Positions 18,208 through 27,007 of a stretch of DNA of 64,000 bases are shown here, one piece after another. This DNA comes from CAWDDG01 sp963801065 (lineage in GTDB: Bacteria; Actinomycetota; Actinomycetes; Jiangellales; Jiangellaceae). The stretch lies in NCBI GenBank assembly GCA_963801065.1, contig CAWDDG010000002.1, positions 1 to 64,000 on the forward strand, read 5' to 3'. How positions within the stretch are numbered: position 1 is the first letter of the stretch; each line of letters opens with the position of its first letter. The position numbers and the translations under genes are program-made. The notes beneath the pieces are model-generated. The model saw nothing but the letters and a program-made list of their open reading frames with translations. It was not told where the DNA came from and ran no database searches.

Positions 18208-19023
18208 TCATGCCCTGGGGCCTTCCGAGAACAACAAAGTGTCCAGGCCCCGCACGAGACCGACGTGATTAGGTGCGGCGCGGACGGCGAGCAGCGTGCC
18301 CGCGACGTAGGGCGTGGGCGTGGCGCCCGCGTCGTGCCGGATCACCAGTCGCTCCTCCGGCATCGCGAACACCACCTCGGTTGAAACCACGAAACTCGGC
18401 AGCCGCACCGAGTGCACCTGCGTGCCGGCGATCGTCGCGCCGCGTGCCTCTGGGTGACCGCCGGTGCGGCCGACAGGCACTTCGAGCACTGGCGTAGACA
18501 CGCTGCCGAGTCGCTCGGCGAGCTCGCGCGCGGTGCCGCTGGGGGCGTCGGGCTTGCCCGCCGATGCGTAGTCGACGATCTCGCGGTGCGGCAGGTGCGG
18601 CGCGACCAGCAGTGCCGCCGCCTGCGCCATGGCCGCGGTCAGCGAGAAGTTGCCGGCGGCCACAGCGCCCACCCCGGCGGTGCGCGCAGCGGCGTCAATC
18701 TCGTCGAAGTCGGCCGCCGTCAGTCCCGACGTGCCGATCACCACGTTGACGCCGCGTGCCAACGCCGTGAGTGCGTGACGCTTGGCGGCGTGGTGGGAGG
18801 TGAACTCGACAAGTACCTCGACACCGGCCAGGGCGTCGGCCACGTCGGCCGTCACCGTGACGCCGTTCCGCTCGCCACCCCAGACCACGCCCAAGTCTCG
18901 ACCGGCAGCCGTGCGAGCAACCGCGCTGCGCAGCTCGAGGTCCGGCGCAGCCAGCACACCCTCCGCCACCGCGCGACCCACCCACCCTGTCGCTCCAGCG
19001 ACGCAGACAACGGTCATGACCAA
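18208..19023 (-). CDS. DapB-like dihydrodipicolinate reductase family protein lacking the catalytic histidines
   Basis: 271 residues. The N-terminal dinucleotide fold (VCVAGATGWVGRAVAEGV), the TSH-type block VLVEFTSHHAAKRHAL and GNFSLTAAMAQ are all typical of 4-hydroxy-tetrahydrodipicolinate reductase. The substrate motif is present as GKPDAPSGTARELAERL, keeping the catalytic Lys. But the preceding EAHHRH of true DapB is DYASAG here, so both His residues are lost. It is therefore unlikely to be the lysine-pathway enzyme and may reduce another substrate. The ATG at 19023 follows the basic start MVMTVVCVAG; a second ATG two codons later is possible. No operon partner: the VOC fragment downstream is dead. 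Confidence 0.85.
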   Translation of the reverse strand: MVMTVVCVAGATGWVGRAVAEGVLAAPDLELRSAVARTAAGRDLGVVWGGERNGVTVTADVADALAGVEVLVEFTSHHAAKRHALTALARGVNVVIGTSGLTAADFDEIDAAARTAGVGAVAAGNFSLTAAMAQAAALLVAPHLPHREIVDYASAGKPDAPSGTARELAERLGSVSTPVLEVPVGRTGGHPEARGATIAGTQVHSVRLPSFVVSTEVVFAMPEERLVIRHDAGATPTPYVAGTLLAVRAAPNHVGLVRGLDTLLFSEGPRA

Positions 19024-19356
19024 CCCCTCGGGTCGGGCCTTTGGCTACGGGCCGGGTGGCCGCGTAACCAGTCCACGACAAAGCAGACCGCTCGACACCC
19101 TAGATCGCCGGATCTGCACGACCAGGGTGTCCACACATTCCCGCATGGTGCTGCGCCATGACCGCCCCCTAACCGAGGTGGGCGCTCCATCCGGGTCAAG
19201 GAGGGTTCCAGCCGGCGACCGCCTCCTTCAAATTGCGGCCTATGCGGTATGACGATGCGGGGTGAGATCGATCGCTAAGGCGGACCGGCGAGCGCCGGCC
19301 GCCGGAGTACAGCGGACTCTTCACGGGCTCGGGGGTCGTCACGCGAGGACGCCGGC
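19024..19356. other. Intergenic, nothing recognisable
   Basis: About 330 bases between two minus-strand genes. It must hold the promoter of the DapB-like gene. I see no gene or clear repeat. Confidence 0.5.
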
Positions 19357-20933
19357 CTAGCGCTCAACGCCGCGGAGGCTCCCGCTGACCTCTCCGGCCG
19401 GGTCGTAGATCGTGCAAAGGATCGAGCGGTCGCCAGCGGCCCAACTCTCCTTATCCGGTGTCAGATAGCCAAGAAAAGAGCCGATTTCTCATAAGACAAC
19501 CCGACGAAGCCCTCGAACTCCGCGGTGCACAACTCGTCTGCCTGCGCATCCATGGCCTCCGTGCCGGGGAAGTCCCCTCGGGAAGGGTCACAGCGGCGTA
19601 TATCTCCTCGCTGTGCGGTTCCGAGCACGGCACGACCGGGACGCTGAAGATCTGTTCCGTGGCCTGGATTTCGGCGAGGCAGTCGCCGACCTTGAGGTCA
19701 AGGACATCGATCTCTTCGGCCTCCGTCGGCGTCGTCTCCTCCGCCTGCGCTGGCGGGGAAGTCTCGGCCGCTGGCGGAACGGTGCTCTCGGTCTCCACCG
19801 AGAATGTGCGCACGATCTGTTCGCAGCCGCGTTCGATCTCTTCGGCCCACTCCGGTGTGTGTTGGCAGTTGAGGGTGTACTCGGTCGTGCCGTCGAGGAT
19901 GAACACGATCGTGCTCTCGATGGGTGTCCCGTCGAGGGTTCCGGTCGCTCGGATCCGAAGGCCGGGTTTGCCGGCCGCGGTGATCTCCTCCGGACCGGCC
20001 TGAACGGTCCCGCTGATTGCTCCACCACCCGCCGGACGGCTCTTCGAACTCGGGCTTGACCGCGTCCAGGTTCTCCGCCGTGACGGGCATATTCAGCCGG
20101 TAGGCCTCGACAGTGACGAGGCTCTTCTCCGTCCAGGCCCAAACGTAACCTCCCAGAGCTCATCGCCGGTCTCCGCGAGACTCTCGAAGGTGCCCTCCTC
20201 CCATCCCGCCGGGTAGTCAAACGACACACCGTTGCCGCGGTAGGTCTGCGCTCCCTCGTCCTCGTCCGAGGCGGCGACGTAGACGACGGACCCGGCCAGG
20301 ACGAGCACGAGGGAGGAAGCCAGGCCCGCCACAGCGAGTCCTCGATGTCGCATCCGGACCGCCCGCGCGATGCCCGTCCCGGCCGCCAGGTCACCGAGAC
20401 GCTGCCGCCGAGCGCCGGTGGCCAGCATCGCGATGAAACCGACCAGATAGAGGGCCGGCAGCCAGTCCACCACCCGAACCACCGTGCGTACCGCAACACG
20501 CCCAACAGTCGGCCGCCCACCGCCCGCGCGGACGACCCGCAACCCCACCAGGAGCTTGCCCACCGTCTGCCCGATCGCCGCCTCGAGCACCAAGTAGTAG
20601 AGCAGCACCAGCCGCGACGTACACCGCGCACCGGAGCCGTCGAGGCTAAAAGGAGAATGCGCCCCCTCCCACGCTGGCCTCGCCGACCGGCACGGCGAGG
20701 ACGACGAACAGCCCAGCAGCAGCGCAAGATCGATCAAGGCCGCGCCGATACGCAGGCCCAGCAGATCCTCACCGCCAACGGACCCGTCGGGCACCGATTC
20801 GCCGGCCCGAGATGGACCCTCGCCGTCACCGGACGCGTCGGGCACCGGTTCGCTGGCCCGATGGATCCTCGCCGTCAGCCGACGCGTCGGGCACCGGTTC
20901 GCTGGCCTGGGAAGGTTCCGGGATACCACTCAT
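19357..20933 (-). pseudogene. RDD-domain membrane protein with Septum_form domain, several frameshifts
   Basis: ATG 20933 with GGAGGGTGAGGGG before it (MSGIPEPSQASEPVPDASAD). An N-terminal Pro/Asp-rich linker repeats about three times the motif SEPVPDASADGEDPS. An RDD domain follows (GLRIGAALIDLALLLG, VLEAAIGQTVGKLLVGLRVV), then a single-helix anchored extracellular domain (SFDYPAGWEEGTFESLAETG), and a C-terminal Septum_form-type domain (DLKVGDCLAEIQ, VPVVPCSEPHSEEIYAAVTL, FEGFVGLSYEKSALFLGYL) to stop 19357. At least five frame breaks are needed: a 2-base difference between repeat units near 20880, two compensating ones at about 20715 and 20650 (the latter a T-run), one near 20095, more near 19980-19560. 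Membrane protein of unknown role in this form. Confidence 0.75.
20835..20930 (-). repeat. Tandem repeat, about 50-bp unit, in the N-terminus of the RDD gene
   Basis: Three copies of a unit starting CGTCGGGCACCG on the plus strand (at about 20787, 20838 and 20887) are spaced 51 and 49 bases apart. 51 keeps frame, 49 does not. The repeat encodes the acidic Pro-rich linker. Unit-length slippage is a simple source of one of the frameshifts. Confidence 0.7.
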
Positions 20934-21170
20934 CCCCTCACCCTCCCCAACGGCCTCACCGTGTTGCCCGCCGACCGTCTGGGCCAGAGGCCAAAGCTCC
21001 CGCGGTGGAGGCCTACCTGCCGGTGGCGCGACGGCTGCCCCGAAGGGTGTGCCGCCCCCAAGCCGTCGAGGTCGCAACGATACTCGTCTACGGCGCCCCG
21101 GATCGGCCAGTCCTGTGCCATGAATCCCCACGCTGAAGTGCCGCATGCTTGGTGAGCTAACGACCAGCAC

Positions 21171-21560
21171 CTAGCGACAAGAGGCAAGAGCAAGCGCTCT
21201 GATACAGCACGCTGCACCGAGTTTGAACGCGTGGTCGATACACGACCACCCGTCGGGGCCGTTGCCGCCCATCCCGATCCCGGGATCTCCGATGTCTACG
21301 CTCAGGATCACGGCGTAGCGGTTGAGGTTCGACCAGGTGTTGTTGCCCAGCAGTTGTACGTGGCTGACGTTCCCTGCCCGGTGTGGTGGTCGTTGTGGCA
21401 GGGACTCCAAGTAGGGGCGCATCTTGGCGATCGTCGCGTCCCTGGCGGCCTGCTCTTCGTCCATCTGTTCCTGGGTCGGCGAACTCCCGTCGCCCGACAT
21501 CTCCAGCTCGCCGACTGGCGGCACGTCTATGACCGCGATCAAGTTGCCCATGCTTCTCAT
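21171..21560 (-). CDS. Hypothetical protein
   Basis: 129 residues (MRSMGNLIAVIDVPPVGELE). Polar helical middle (TQEQMDEEQAARDATIAKM), then HVQLLGNNTWSNLNRYAVIL and a C-terminus with a Cys pair (KLGAACCIRALA). A GCAGGA lies just before ATG 21560; ATG 21551 is an alternative. I do not recognise a family. Composition and frame quality look genuine. It sits immediately before att-like repeat copy 2. Confidence 0.5.
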   Translation of the reverse strand: MRSMGNLIAVIDVPPVGELEMSGDGSSPTQEQMDEEQAARDATIAKMRPYLESLPQRPPHRAGNVSHVQLLGNNTWSNLNRYAVILSVDIGDPGIGMGGNGPDGWSCIDHAFKLGAACCIRALALASCR

Positions 21561-21766
21561 TTTCCTGCGGCAGGGCGCCGACCTCCCGCACGAGCAGGGG
21601 CCCTCCTGCCATATCCGTCCAGGATGGCAGAGCCCGCAGGGATGGGACAGGGGCCGAACTACTTAGTGGGGCTCGTGGTCCTTGAACACTCGGACGCCAC
21701 TGACCTTGCTCGGGCCGCATGGGACTGGGTCACAGTGGGCTACTAGAGACGCGAGCGCACATCAGC

Positions 21767-22042
21767 ATGAGCGCGAACATCCGACCTTCGCGTTCCGGGG
21801 CACGCTCGGGATCACCCGTGACCGAAACGTGTGACTGGTGGGGCGGGTGGGGACTCGAACCCACGGCCCAGGGATTATGAGAAGCCCCGACAACAGCCAC
21901 TGTGGCCTCCACCAGCGACTATGGCCTCAGCACGGCCCCCACTGGTCGCCTACAACCACACGGATAGCGGCCAGTTGATGCCACGACTGATGCCACAGCT
22001 ATCAGCCCCAGCGTTGAACCGCCCTCTTCACGGGAGGGGGAG
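21767..22042 (-). repeat. att-like repeat copy 2 with 3' half of a CAU tRNA
   Basis: 276 bases closely matching copy 3 (42500-42772) along its full length, including 70 bases outside the tRNA part beginning ATGAGCGCGAACATCCGACC. The tRNA part (minus strand, 3' end at 21836) has CTCATAA anticodon loop, TCCCT stem, T-arm and encoded CCA, with one extra base in the T-stem. The 5' half is missing. Probable attachment-site scar between two adjoining islands. Confidence 0.75.
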
Positions 22043-22279
22043 TTCACGCGCAGGGTCACGTCCGCTGACGTGATGGATGAAGGCGGCGCCACGTGATCCG
22101 GGACGGCCCCGACTTCACTTGGCTCGCGGGGTGTGGTGGTTCAGGCAGCGTCCCTTTTTGACGGAAGGCAACCCGGACCATGACCACCGTGATCCACGCC
22201 CGCATCAGCGCCGATCGGCCGAAGAAGAACGGCGACGACGAGAATGACGTCGGAGATTCGGGCGCGCAGCCGACCCGTC

Positions 22280-22906
22280 TCACCTCGACTTCCCCGACGG
22301 AAGCGTCGGTGGCGTGTCGAGCGCGTCGAGCTCGACCCCGGTTGCGGCGAGCACGACGTCACCGGCGAGCTGGACTGCGGCCCGCTGGCCGCTGGCCAGG
22401 TCCGCGGTCTGGTACCGCTCCACAGGCAGCGGACCGACCTGCGTCGGATACTCCTCCACCGTTGTCAGCGACCAGGCCACCTCGACCGGAACCGGCGCGA
22501 GCGCCGGCTCGGTGAGGGCGACCAGCCGGACCCGCGACGACCCCCCGGCGCGAAGCCCCAGCAGCCGCGCGACCGCGACCAGGAACCCCGGCGACCGGCC
22601 CGTGAACCCCGCCGCCGGGGCCGTGTCCTCGCCCGCATCCTCGCCCGAGGCCCCCGTTCGGACCCACACCGTCTCGCCGTCAGCGACGCCCCCGCGGACA
22701 ACCCAGCCGCCGGCCCGCACCTCCACCCGGATCTGCAACCCGGACGCATCGGTGGTGACGTCGACCAGCCCCGTCGGGGTGCGGCCGTCGGGGGCGAGCA
22801 CCTGCGCGTTGTAGCGCCAGCCCACCGGACCCGGCGCGCAGGAGAACCGTTCGTACCCGACCACCGTCCCGTCCCGGTCGCGCAGGCTGTACAGACCCCT
22901 CGGCAT
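22280..22906 (-). CDS. Hypothetical protein
   Basis: About 208 residues starting MPRGLYSLRDRDGTVVGYERF, preceded by a G-rich stretch that may be the ribosome binding site; an upstream in-frame start at 22927 is possible. Mostly beta-strand-like sequence with a repeated theme of paired hydrophobic strands (WRYNAQVLAPDGRTPTGLVD; RVRLVALTEPALAPVPVEVA; YQTADLASGQRAAVQLAGD). No Cys, no membrane segment, no signal peptide. It reads like a lipid- or glycan-binding beta-barrel but I cannot name a family. Frame and composition look genuine. Confidence 0.6.
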   Translation of the reverse strand: MPRGLYSLRDRDGTVVGYERFSCAPGPVGWRYNAQVLAPDGRTPTGLVDVTTDASGLQIRVEVRAGGWVVRGGVADGETVWVRTGASGEDAGEDTAPAAGFTGRSPGFLVAVARLLGLRAGGSSRVRLVALTEPALAPVPVEVAWSLTTVEEYPTQVGPLPVERYQTADLASGQRAAVQLAGDVVLAATGVELDALDTPPTLPSGKSR

Positions 22907-22999
22907 GTCCCCCAGTCTCCCCGACACCCGACCCCACCGAAGACGTCGCGCCGTCCAGCCCGGAGACAGCGACCGTGCCGGCCGGCAGCACCGGACCGT

Positions 23000-23270
23000 G
23001 GCCAGCCCGGACGTGCGTCGTAGATCAGGGTGTGTCTGCTCGGGTCGAGCCCGTCGAGGGCGGCGCGGCAGGCGGCGGTCCCCATCCTCACCACGCTCGG
23101 CAGCACACCCGCCTCCACCACGCCGCGCTCATCCCACAGGCCGCCGAGCTGCTCGCCACCGAAACCGCCGAACGCGGCCGACAAGTCATCCTCGTGATCG
23201 ACGAAGCCCACCTCCTCGACCCCGACCAGCTCGAGGCGGTGCTGTTGCCCACCAACGCCGGCCGGGGTGT
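23000..23270. pseudogene. Transposition-type AAA ATPase (ExeA/TniB-like) remnant, rearranged
   Basis: On the plus strand about 23100-23260 reads HHAALIPQAAELLATETAER and RQVILVIDEAHLLDPDQLEA, the Walker B region of the ATPase partner of an insertion sequence. The piece that normally precedes it (RAALDGLDPSRHTLIY) is found next to it at about 23030-23075 but on the opposite strand. So the gene is truncated at both ends and has a small internal inversion. Inactive. Confidence 0.65.
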
Positions 23271-23292
23271 GCGACCTCTAGGGTCGGTGACC

Positions 23293-23517
23293 ATGGCAGG
23301 AGTTGTGTTGCGGGTCCGGCTCACCGGCGGTGATCACATCGACGTCACCTACGACGAACCCGACACGGTCGCAACAGACGAGGTCATTGAGCACGTCATC
23401 TCAACCCTGGCGGAGGACTCCGGAGTGCTTCGCAGCAGACACGGTGACCGGCTCGTGGCGCTGTACGGCCGGGGCGTTGCCGCCCTTGAGATCGCGCCAC
23501 GCGGCGCGATCCTGTGA
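23293..23517 (+). CDS. Small hypothetical protein
   Basis: 74 residues (MAGVVLRVRLTGGDHIDVTY; DEVIEHVISTLAEDSGVLRS; HGDRLVALYGRGVAALEIAP), an alternating strand-helix-strand pattern with no family I can name. Compact, well-composed frame. It sits directly after the ATPase remnant and could be intact. Confidence 0.5.
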   Translation: MAGVVLRVRLTGGDHIDVTYDEPDTVATDEVIEHVISTLAEDSGVLRSRHGDRLVALYGRGVAALEIAPRGAIL

Positions 23518-23814
23518 CTGAGGCCGGAGGTCTCCCCGTCCGGACGGGCACGGAGTGCTCCAAGCACATCCAGGCACGCTTCGGGGGCCGGTCACGCCGA
23601 TCATATTCGTCGATCAGCCCGCTGGTTGGGCTCGATCGATGAACCATCCGCTCCGCTGGGCGCGCGCCCGTAGCCGATGAGCGCGCGCGTTCGGTCGTAT
23701 CCCGGTGCAGATCGAGGGTGGGAGATCAGCCGTGCTCATCACCGGTGACCACCGCCGCCCATCAGCGACTACACCTGGGTCGCGATGTCAGGCGCCGCCG
23801 AATCCCCGGCCGGG
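23518..23814. other. Intergenic, nothing recognisable
   Basis: About 300 bases between convergent genes. Contains short GATCGA-rich palindromic patches but no gene or clear terminator. Confidence 0.5.
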
Positions 23815-24180
23815 TCAGGTCGTGCGATTGCGCGTCTTCCGGCGCCTGCGAGGTTCGCGCCGCGACCTCTCGTCCTCGATCTGGCGGATCAGGTCTCTGC
23901 GCACCTCCGCGAGCGCATGATCGAGGTCACGCTCGTGGGAGGTGGCCACCAGGTGCGACCGTCCCGCCAGCCACACTTGAAGGGTGACCTTCTGGTCCGG
24001 GCCCTCGGTGTCTTTCAACGACACCTCGAGGTCGACCTGGTCGGGTTCCCATCCCGACAGGTGCGGCGCGAGCGCGGACAGGGCACCGAGAATGCGCAGC
24101 CGGTCGGCTGCCGCGAAGCCGGCGCCGAGGCGCAGACACCCTTCCAGGGTCCCCGCGGGGCCGTCCTCGGTTCCGCTCAT
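23815..24180 (-). CDS. HPF/RaiA-like ribosome-associated protein
   Basis: 121 residues. The middle has the beta-alpha-beta pattern of the HPF/RaiA (sigma-54 modulation protein) fold: DQVDLEVSLKDTEGPDQKVT, LQVWLAGRSHLVATSHERDL, HALAEVRRDLIRQIEDERSR. The C-terminus is very basic (RREPRRRRKTRN), suitable for rRNA contact. Such proteins bind the 30S subunit decoding region and hibernate or protect ribosomes in stress. The start is fixed by GGGGAGG 7 bases before ATG 24180. It is shorter than long-form HPF and lacks the dimerising C-terminal domain. Family assignment is probable. Confidence 0.7.
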   Translation of the reverse strand: MSGTEDGPAGTLEGCLRLGAGFAAADRLRILGALSALAPHLSGWEPDQVDLEVSLKDTEGPDQKVTLQVWLAGRSHLVATSHERDLDHALAEVRRDLIRQIEDERSRREPRRRRKTRNRTT

Positions 24181-24638
24181 CGGTGCGCCTCCCCTGGTGG
24201 GGTCACCGTACGGCGTCGCCCTGACCGGCCGCGCCCCGGTCGGCGGCGAGCGCTGCCGCCAGCGCGGCGCGCATCCCCCGCGACCGCGCTCATCTGGGCG
24301 GCCTTCGTCGCGCCAAGAGCGCCTCGCCGCGAGCCCGATCCCGGGCCACCGCTGGTGCAGCTCGTCCTCGTGCCCGCCAGCGCCGTCGGCCTCGCCCTCG
24401 TTGCACACATCCCGACCGCCGTCACCCACGCGTCGCGGCTGATCGCGGCATCCGTCCCGGTTCGGATCATCGCCCGCGGATCCGGACTGCACAACGCCCG
24501 CGCTGCGGGCCCTCCTCTTCAATGGGACGACTTCGGGCACACCGATGTGGCCCACATCCCGACCGAGTGATCAAAGGCGGCAGCCGTCTCTCACGTTTGA
24601 GATACCCCGACGGAACGCCCCCAGATTTCGTCGGGCGG
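24181..24638. other. Intergenic with possible decayed coding sequence
   Basis: One plus-strand frame (about 24340-24570; VQLVLVPASAVGLALVAHIP) is hydrophobic but has no start or family. I consider it chance or decay. Confidence 0.4.
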
Positions 24639-25487
24639 TCACTGCCGAGCCTCGTCGGCCACGTCGACAACTGCCTCGACGAGCTGCCTGCCGTTGAGCA
24701 GGGCGAGGTCGTTGTGGTCCGCACCGGCGACCTCGACTAGCCGCTGCAGCCCCGGCGCCGCCTCCGCAACGGCGCGGCTTTGCTCCGGCGGCACGATGCT
24801 GTCGGACGTGCCGAGCACGACTACCGTCGGCACGTCGATCCGGGACACCGCCACGAGCACGGGGTAGCGGTCCCGCAGCAGCGCCCGGACCGGGAGGAAC
24901 GGGTAGTGCACATGACCCACGTCGGCCAGGGACGTAAACGGTGACCGTAGAACGAGGCCGGCCGGCGGATGCTCCCCCGCCAGGCGCACGACGACTCCGG
25001 CGCCCAGGCTCTCGCCGTAGTAGATCAACGCCTCGGGTCGGACGCTGGCCTCCTCGACAAGGAACGTCCTCGCTGCACGGGCGTCCTCGGCCAGCCCGTC
25101 CTCACTGGGACTGCCCGGGTTGCCGGCGTAGCCGCGGTAGTCGAACAGCAGGACCCCCAGCCCGTGCCGGGCGAGGGCGGCGGCGAGAGGGGCGCGCAAG
25201 CCGCGGTGCCCCGCGTTGCCGTTGGCCACCAGCACCGTCGGGCGACCCGCCCGGGCCGGTACATACCAGGCGGCTAGCTCAAGGCCATCCGCCGTCGTGA
25301 GGAAGACGTCCTCAGCGCCCGCGACGACATCGGCTGCGGGCCGGTCAGGCGAACCCTGCGGCAGGTAGATCAGTGAGCGCTGCACGGTCCAGAACAGCCC
25401 GAGGACCACAACAACCACCACCCCGACCACGAGCACGCTGAGCGCCACTCGGCTCACCAGCGGACGATGCCCGCCCACGCCTATCAC
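24639..25487 (-). CDS. Alpha/beta hydrolase, membrane-anchored (BEM46/ABHD-like)
   Basis: About 282 residues. One N-terminal transmembrane segment (VALSVLVVGVVVVVVLGLFW) is followed by an alpha/beta hydrolase domain with LIYLPQGSPDRP entry, GNAGHRGLR oxyanion region, nucleophile elbow YYGESLGAG (Ser), acid in LGTSDSIVPPEQS and His in EVAGADHNDLALL. This is the BEM46-like layout: a serine hydrolase on the outside or at the membrane face, substrate unknown. Start is uncertain: GTG 25487 is used, a TTG at 25583 extends it by 32 polar residues, GTG 25457 would start just before the membrane helix. Confidence 0.85.
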   Translation of the reverse strand: MIGVGGHRPLVSRVALSVLVVGVVVVVVLGLFWTVQRSLIYLPQGSPDRPAADVVAGAEDVFLTTADGLELAAWYVPARAGRPTVLVANGNAGHRGLRAPLAAALARHGLGVLLFDYRGYAGNPGSPSEDGLAEDARAARTFLVEEASVRPEALIYYGESLGAGVVVRLAGEHPPAGLVLRSPFTSLADVGHVHYPFLPVRALLRDRYPVLVAVSRIDVPTVVVLGTSDSIVPPEQSRAVAEAAPGLQRLVEVAGADHNDLALLNGRQLVEAVVDVADEARQ

Positions 25488-25586
25488 CGTAAGGAAGGTC
25501 TTCGCGTCGTTCCGTTCCTCCCCACCCGGCCGCACCTTGTCAGGCGCGGCCGATCGGTTGTGGCGAGCGATCCCGTGAGCCAACAG

Positions 25587-25937
25587 TTACACGGCGGCTG
25601 GTGACGAGGCTCGGGCACGGGCCAGCCGCGGCCTGCTGAGCACGTAAGCAATGACGACCAGGCCGACCATCGTGATGATCCGGTTTGGGTCAACCGACGG
25701 GCGCCAACTGACCTGCCCGTCCTTGATGACGAACGCTCCGGCCGGGCGACCAGCCACCCCAAAACCACCGCCCTCCCCCTCCTGGCCCTTCTCGTCATGA
25801 CCGGTGCCGCCGCCACCGCCGCCGGCCAAGACCGCGGCCGGGATGACGGTGACACCGTCCTTCTCGTAGGGCTCGGCAAACACCCGGCCAACCGTGATCG
25901 CGTCCCGGGCTGTGCTGAGAAAGTCGATGACCTTCAT
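25587..25937 (-). CDS. GerW-family (YtfJ-like) protein
   Basis: 116 residues: VIDFLSTARDAITVGRVFAE, then KDGVTVIPAAVLAGGGGGG, an acidic Gly-rich loop, GAFVIKDGQVSWRPSVDPNR and a hydrophobic C-terminus. This is the standard layout of GerW/YtfJ proteins, known from Bacillus spore germination but widespread in non-spore-forming actinobacteria with unknown role. ATG 25937 has GAGGAG 5 bases upstream; a GTG two codons earlier is less likely. Next to the hydrolase gene with a gap of about 100 bases, same strand. Confidence 0.85.
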   Translation of the reverse strand: MKVIDFLSTARDAITVGRVFAEPYEKDGVTVIPAAVLAGGGGGGTGHDEKGQEGEGGGFGVAGRPAGAFVIKDGQVSWRPSVDPNRIITMVGLVVIAYVLSRPRLARARASSPAAV

Positions 25938-26159
25938 GATCACTCCTCACGAGCGCCGGCGTACAGTGGCCGCACGCTCGAGTCCACCGTCCCACGCCTG
26001 ACCGAGATCACGCCGCTCGACTGCTGCGTTTCACCGCGTTGCCGGGTCGACGTGCCAGAGATGCTGGCGCGGGTGTGTCCAGCCTGAGCGACGCCGAGAT
26101 CGGTCGCTCGGTCTGACGGCAGGCGCGCGGGCACAGCTCAGCCCCGAGTCAGGGGTGAA

Positions 26160-26504
26160 CTATGGGCTAGCGATTGGCCTGGCGACTGGTAGTCGTGCGT
26201 CGGCCCATTCGGGGAAGCCGTCCTCGAGCCGAGCCGCATTGACACCCTTCTTGTTCAAGATGCGCACGGCCTCGTCGGCGTACACGCAGTAGGGCCCGCG
26301 GCAGTAGGCCACGACTTCCGAGCCGTCCGTGATCTCGCCAAGCCGCGACTTGAGGGAGTTGATCGGGATGGAGATCGCGCCGCGGACGTGGCCGGCGGCG
26401 TACTCCGCCGCGGGTCGCACGTCGAGCACGACCACGTCGCCCTCCCGAAGCCGTGCCAGGAGATCGTCGCGGGTGATGCTCCGGAGCTTGCTGCGGTCCC
26501 CCAC
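26160..26504 (-). CDS. Rhodanese-like domain protein, N-terminally truncated
   Basis: Complete rhodanese domain (VVVLDVRPAAEYAAGHVRGA, VVAYCRGPYCVYADEAVRIL) with the catalytic loop Cys in YCRGPYC. Close relatives are fusions with an N-terminal ArsR-type winged helix followed by GDRDRLRPITRDELL. Here only the last few residues of that linker remain (ERLAADYVGDRSKLRSITRD) before the similarity ends at about 26527. So the regulator half has been lost. The remaining frame could still give a sulfurtransferase-like protein if a start at 26504 (VGDRSKL) is used. The junction abuts a fragment of another gene on the opposite strand. Confidence 0.8.
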   Translation of the reverse strand: MGDRSKLRSITRDDLLARLREGDVVVLDVRPAAEYAAGHVRGAISIPINSLKSRLGEITDGSEVVAYCRGPYCVYADEAVRILNKKGVNAARLEDGFPEWADARLPVARPIASP

Positions 26505-26527
26505 GTAGTCGGCGGCGAGCCGCTCCA

Positions 26528-26872
26528 GCCCCGCAGGCCATCGTCAACTGGGCCGAGGTCGCCTGGGCCAGCCTCGACCGACTGCGACACCAGCTCGACG
26601 GGGTGCCCTTCAACGAACAACTTCGCGAGCTGGTCACGCTCGCCGAGGCTGCCGTCCCGGGTCCCCGCCCGCCCTCCTACTCACCCGAGCTCGTCGTGTG
26701 CCCATGGTTTCGCATCGGCAACGATGTGGTGAAAACCATCGGCATGGCGGCCCGATTCGACCCCCCGACCGACATCACGCTCGACGAGCTGCGCATCGAG
26801 CTGACCTACCCACAGGATTCCACCGCCGACCGATCCTTTCGAGACCAGAGCCGGCAAGCGGCCGGCGGATGA
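26528..26872 (+). pseudogene. C-terminal fragment of an unrecognised protein
   Basis: The plus strand reads continuously AIVNWAEVAWASLDRLRHQL, ELVVCPWFRIGNDVVKTIGM, ARFDPPTDITLDELRIELTY, ending at 26872. There is no start before the break at about 26527, though a GTG at 26603 could serve. Well-composed sequence, family not recognised. Confidence 0.4.
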
Positions 26873-27007
26873 GGCCGCGGGGTCAGTGGAAGCGGCCACC
26901 GGTCACGCGGCCGGGCTTGCCCGTTCGCCCTCCTCGTGGGAGCACCGCGAAAGCCAGCAACGCCACCAAGCGACCCAGCTCGCTGATCACGAACTACTGC
27001 TGGAGTA

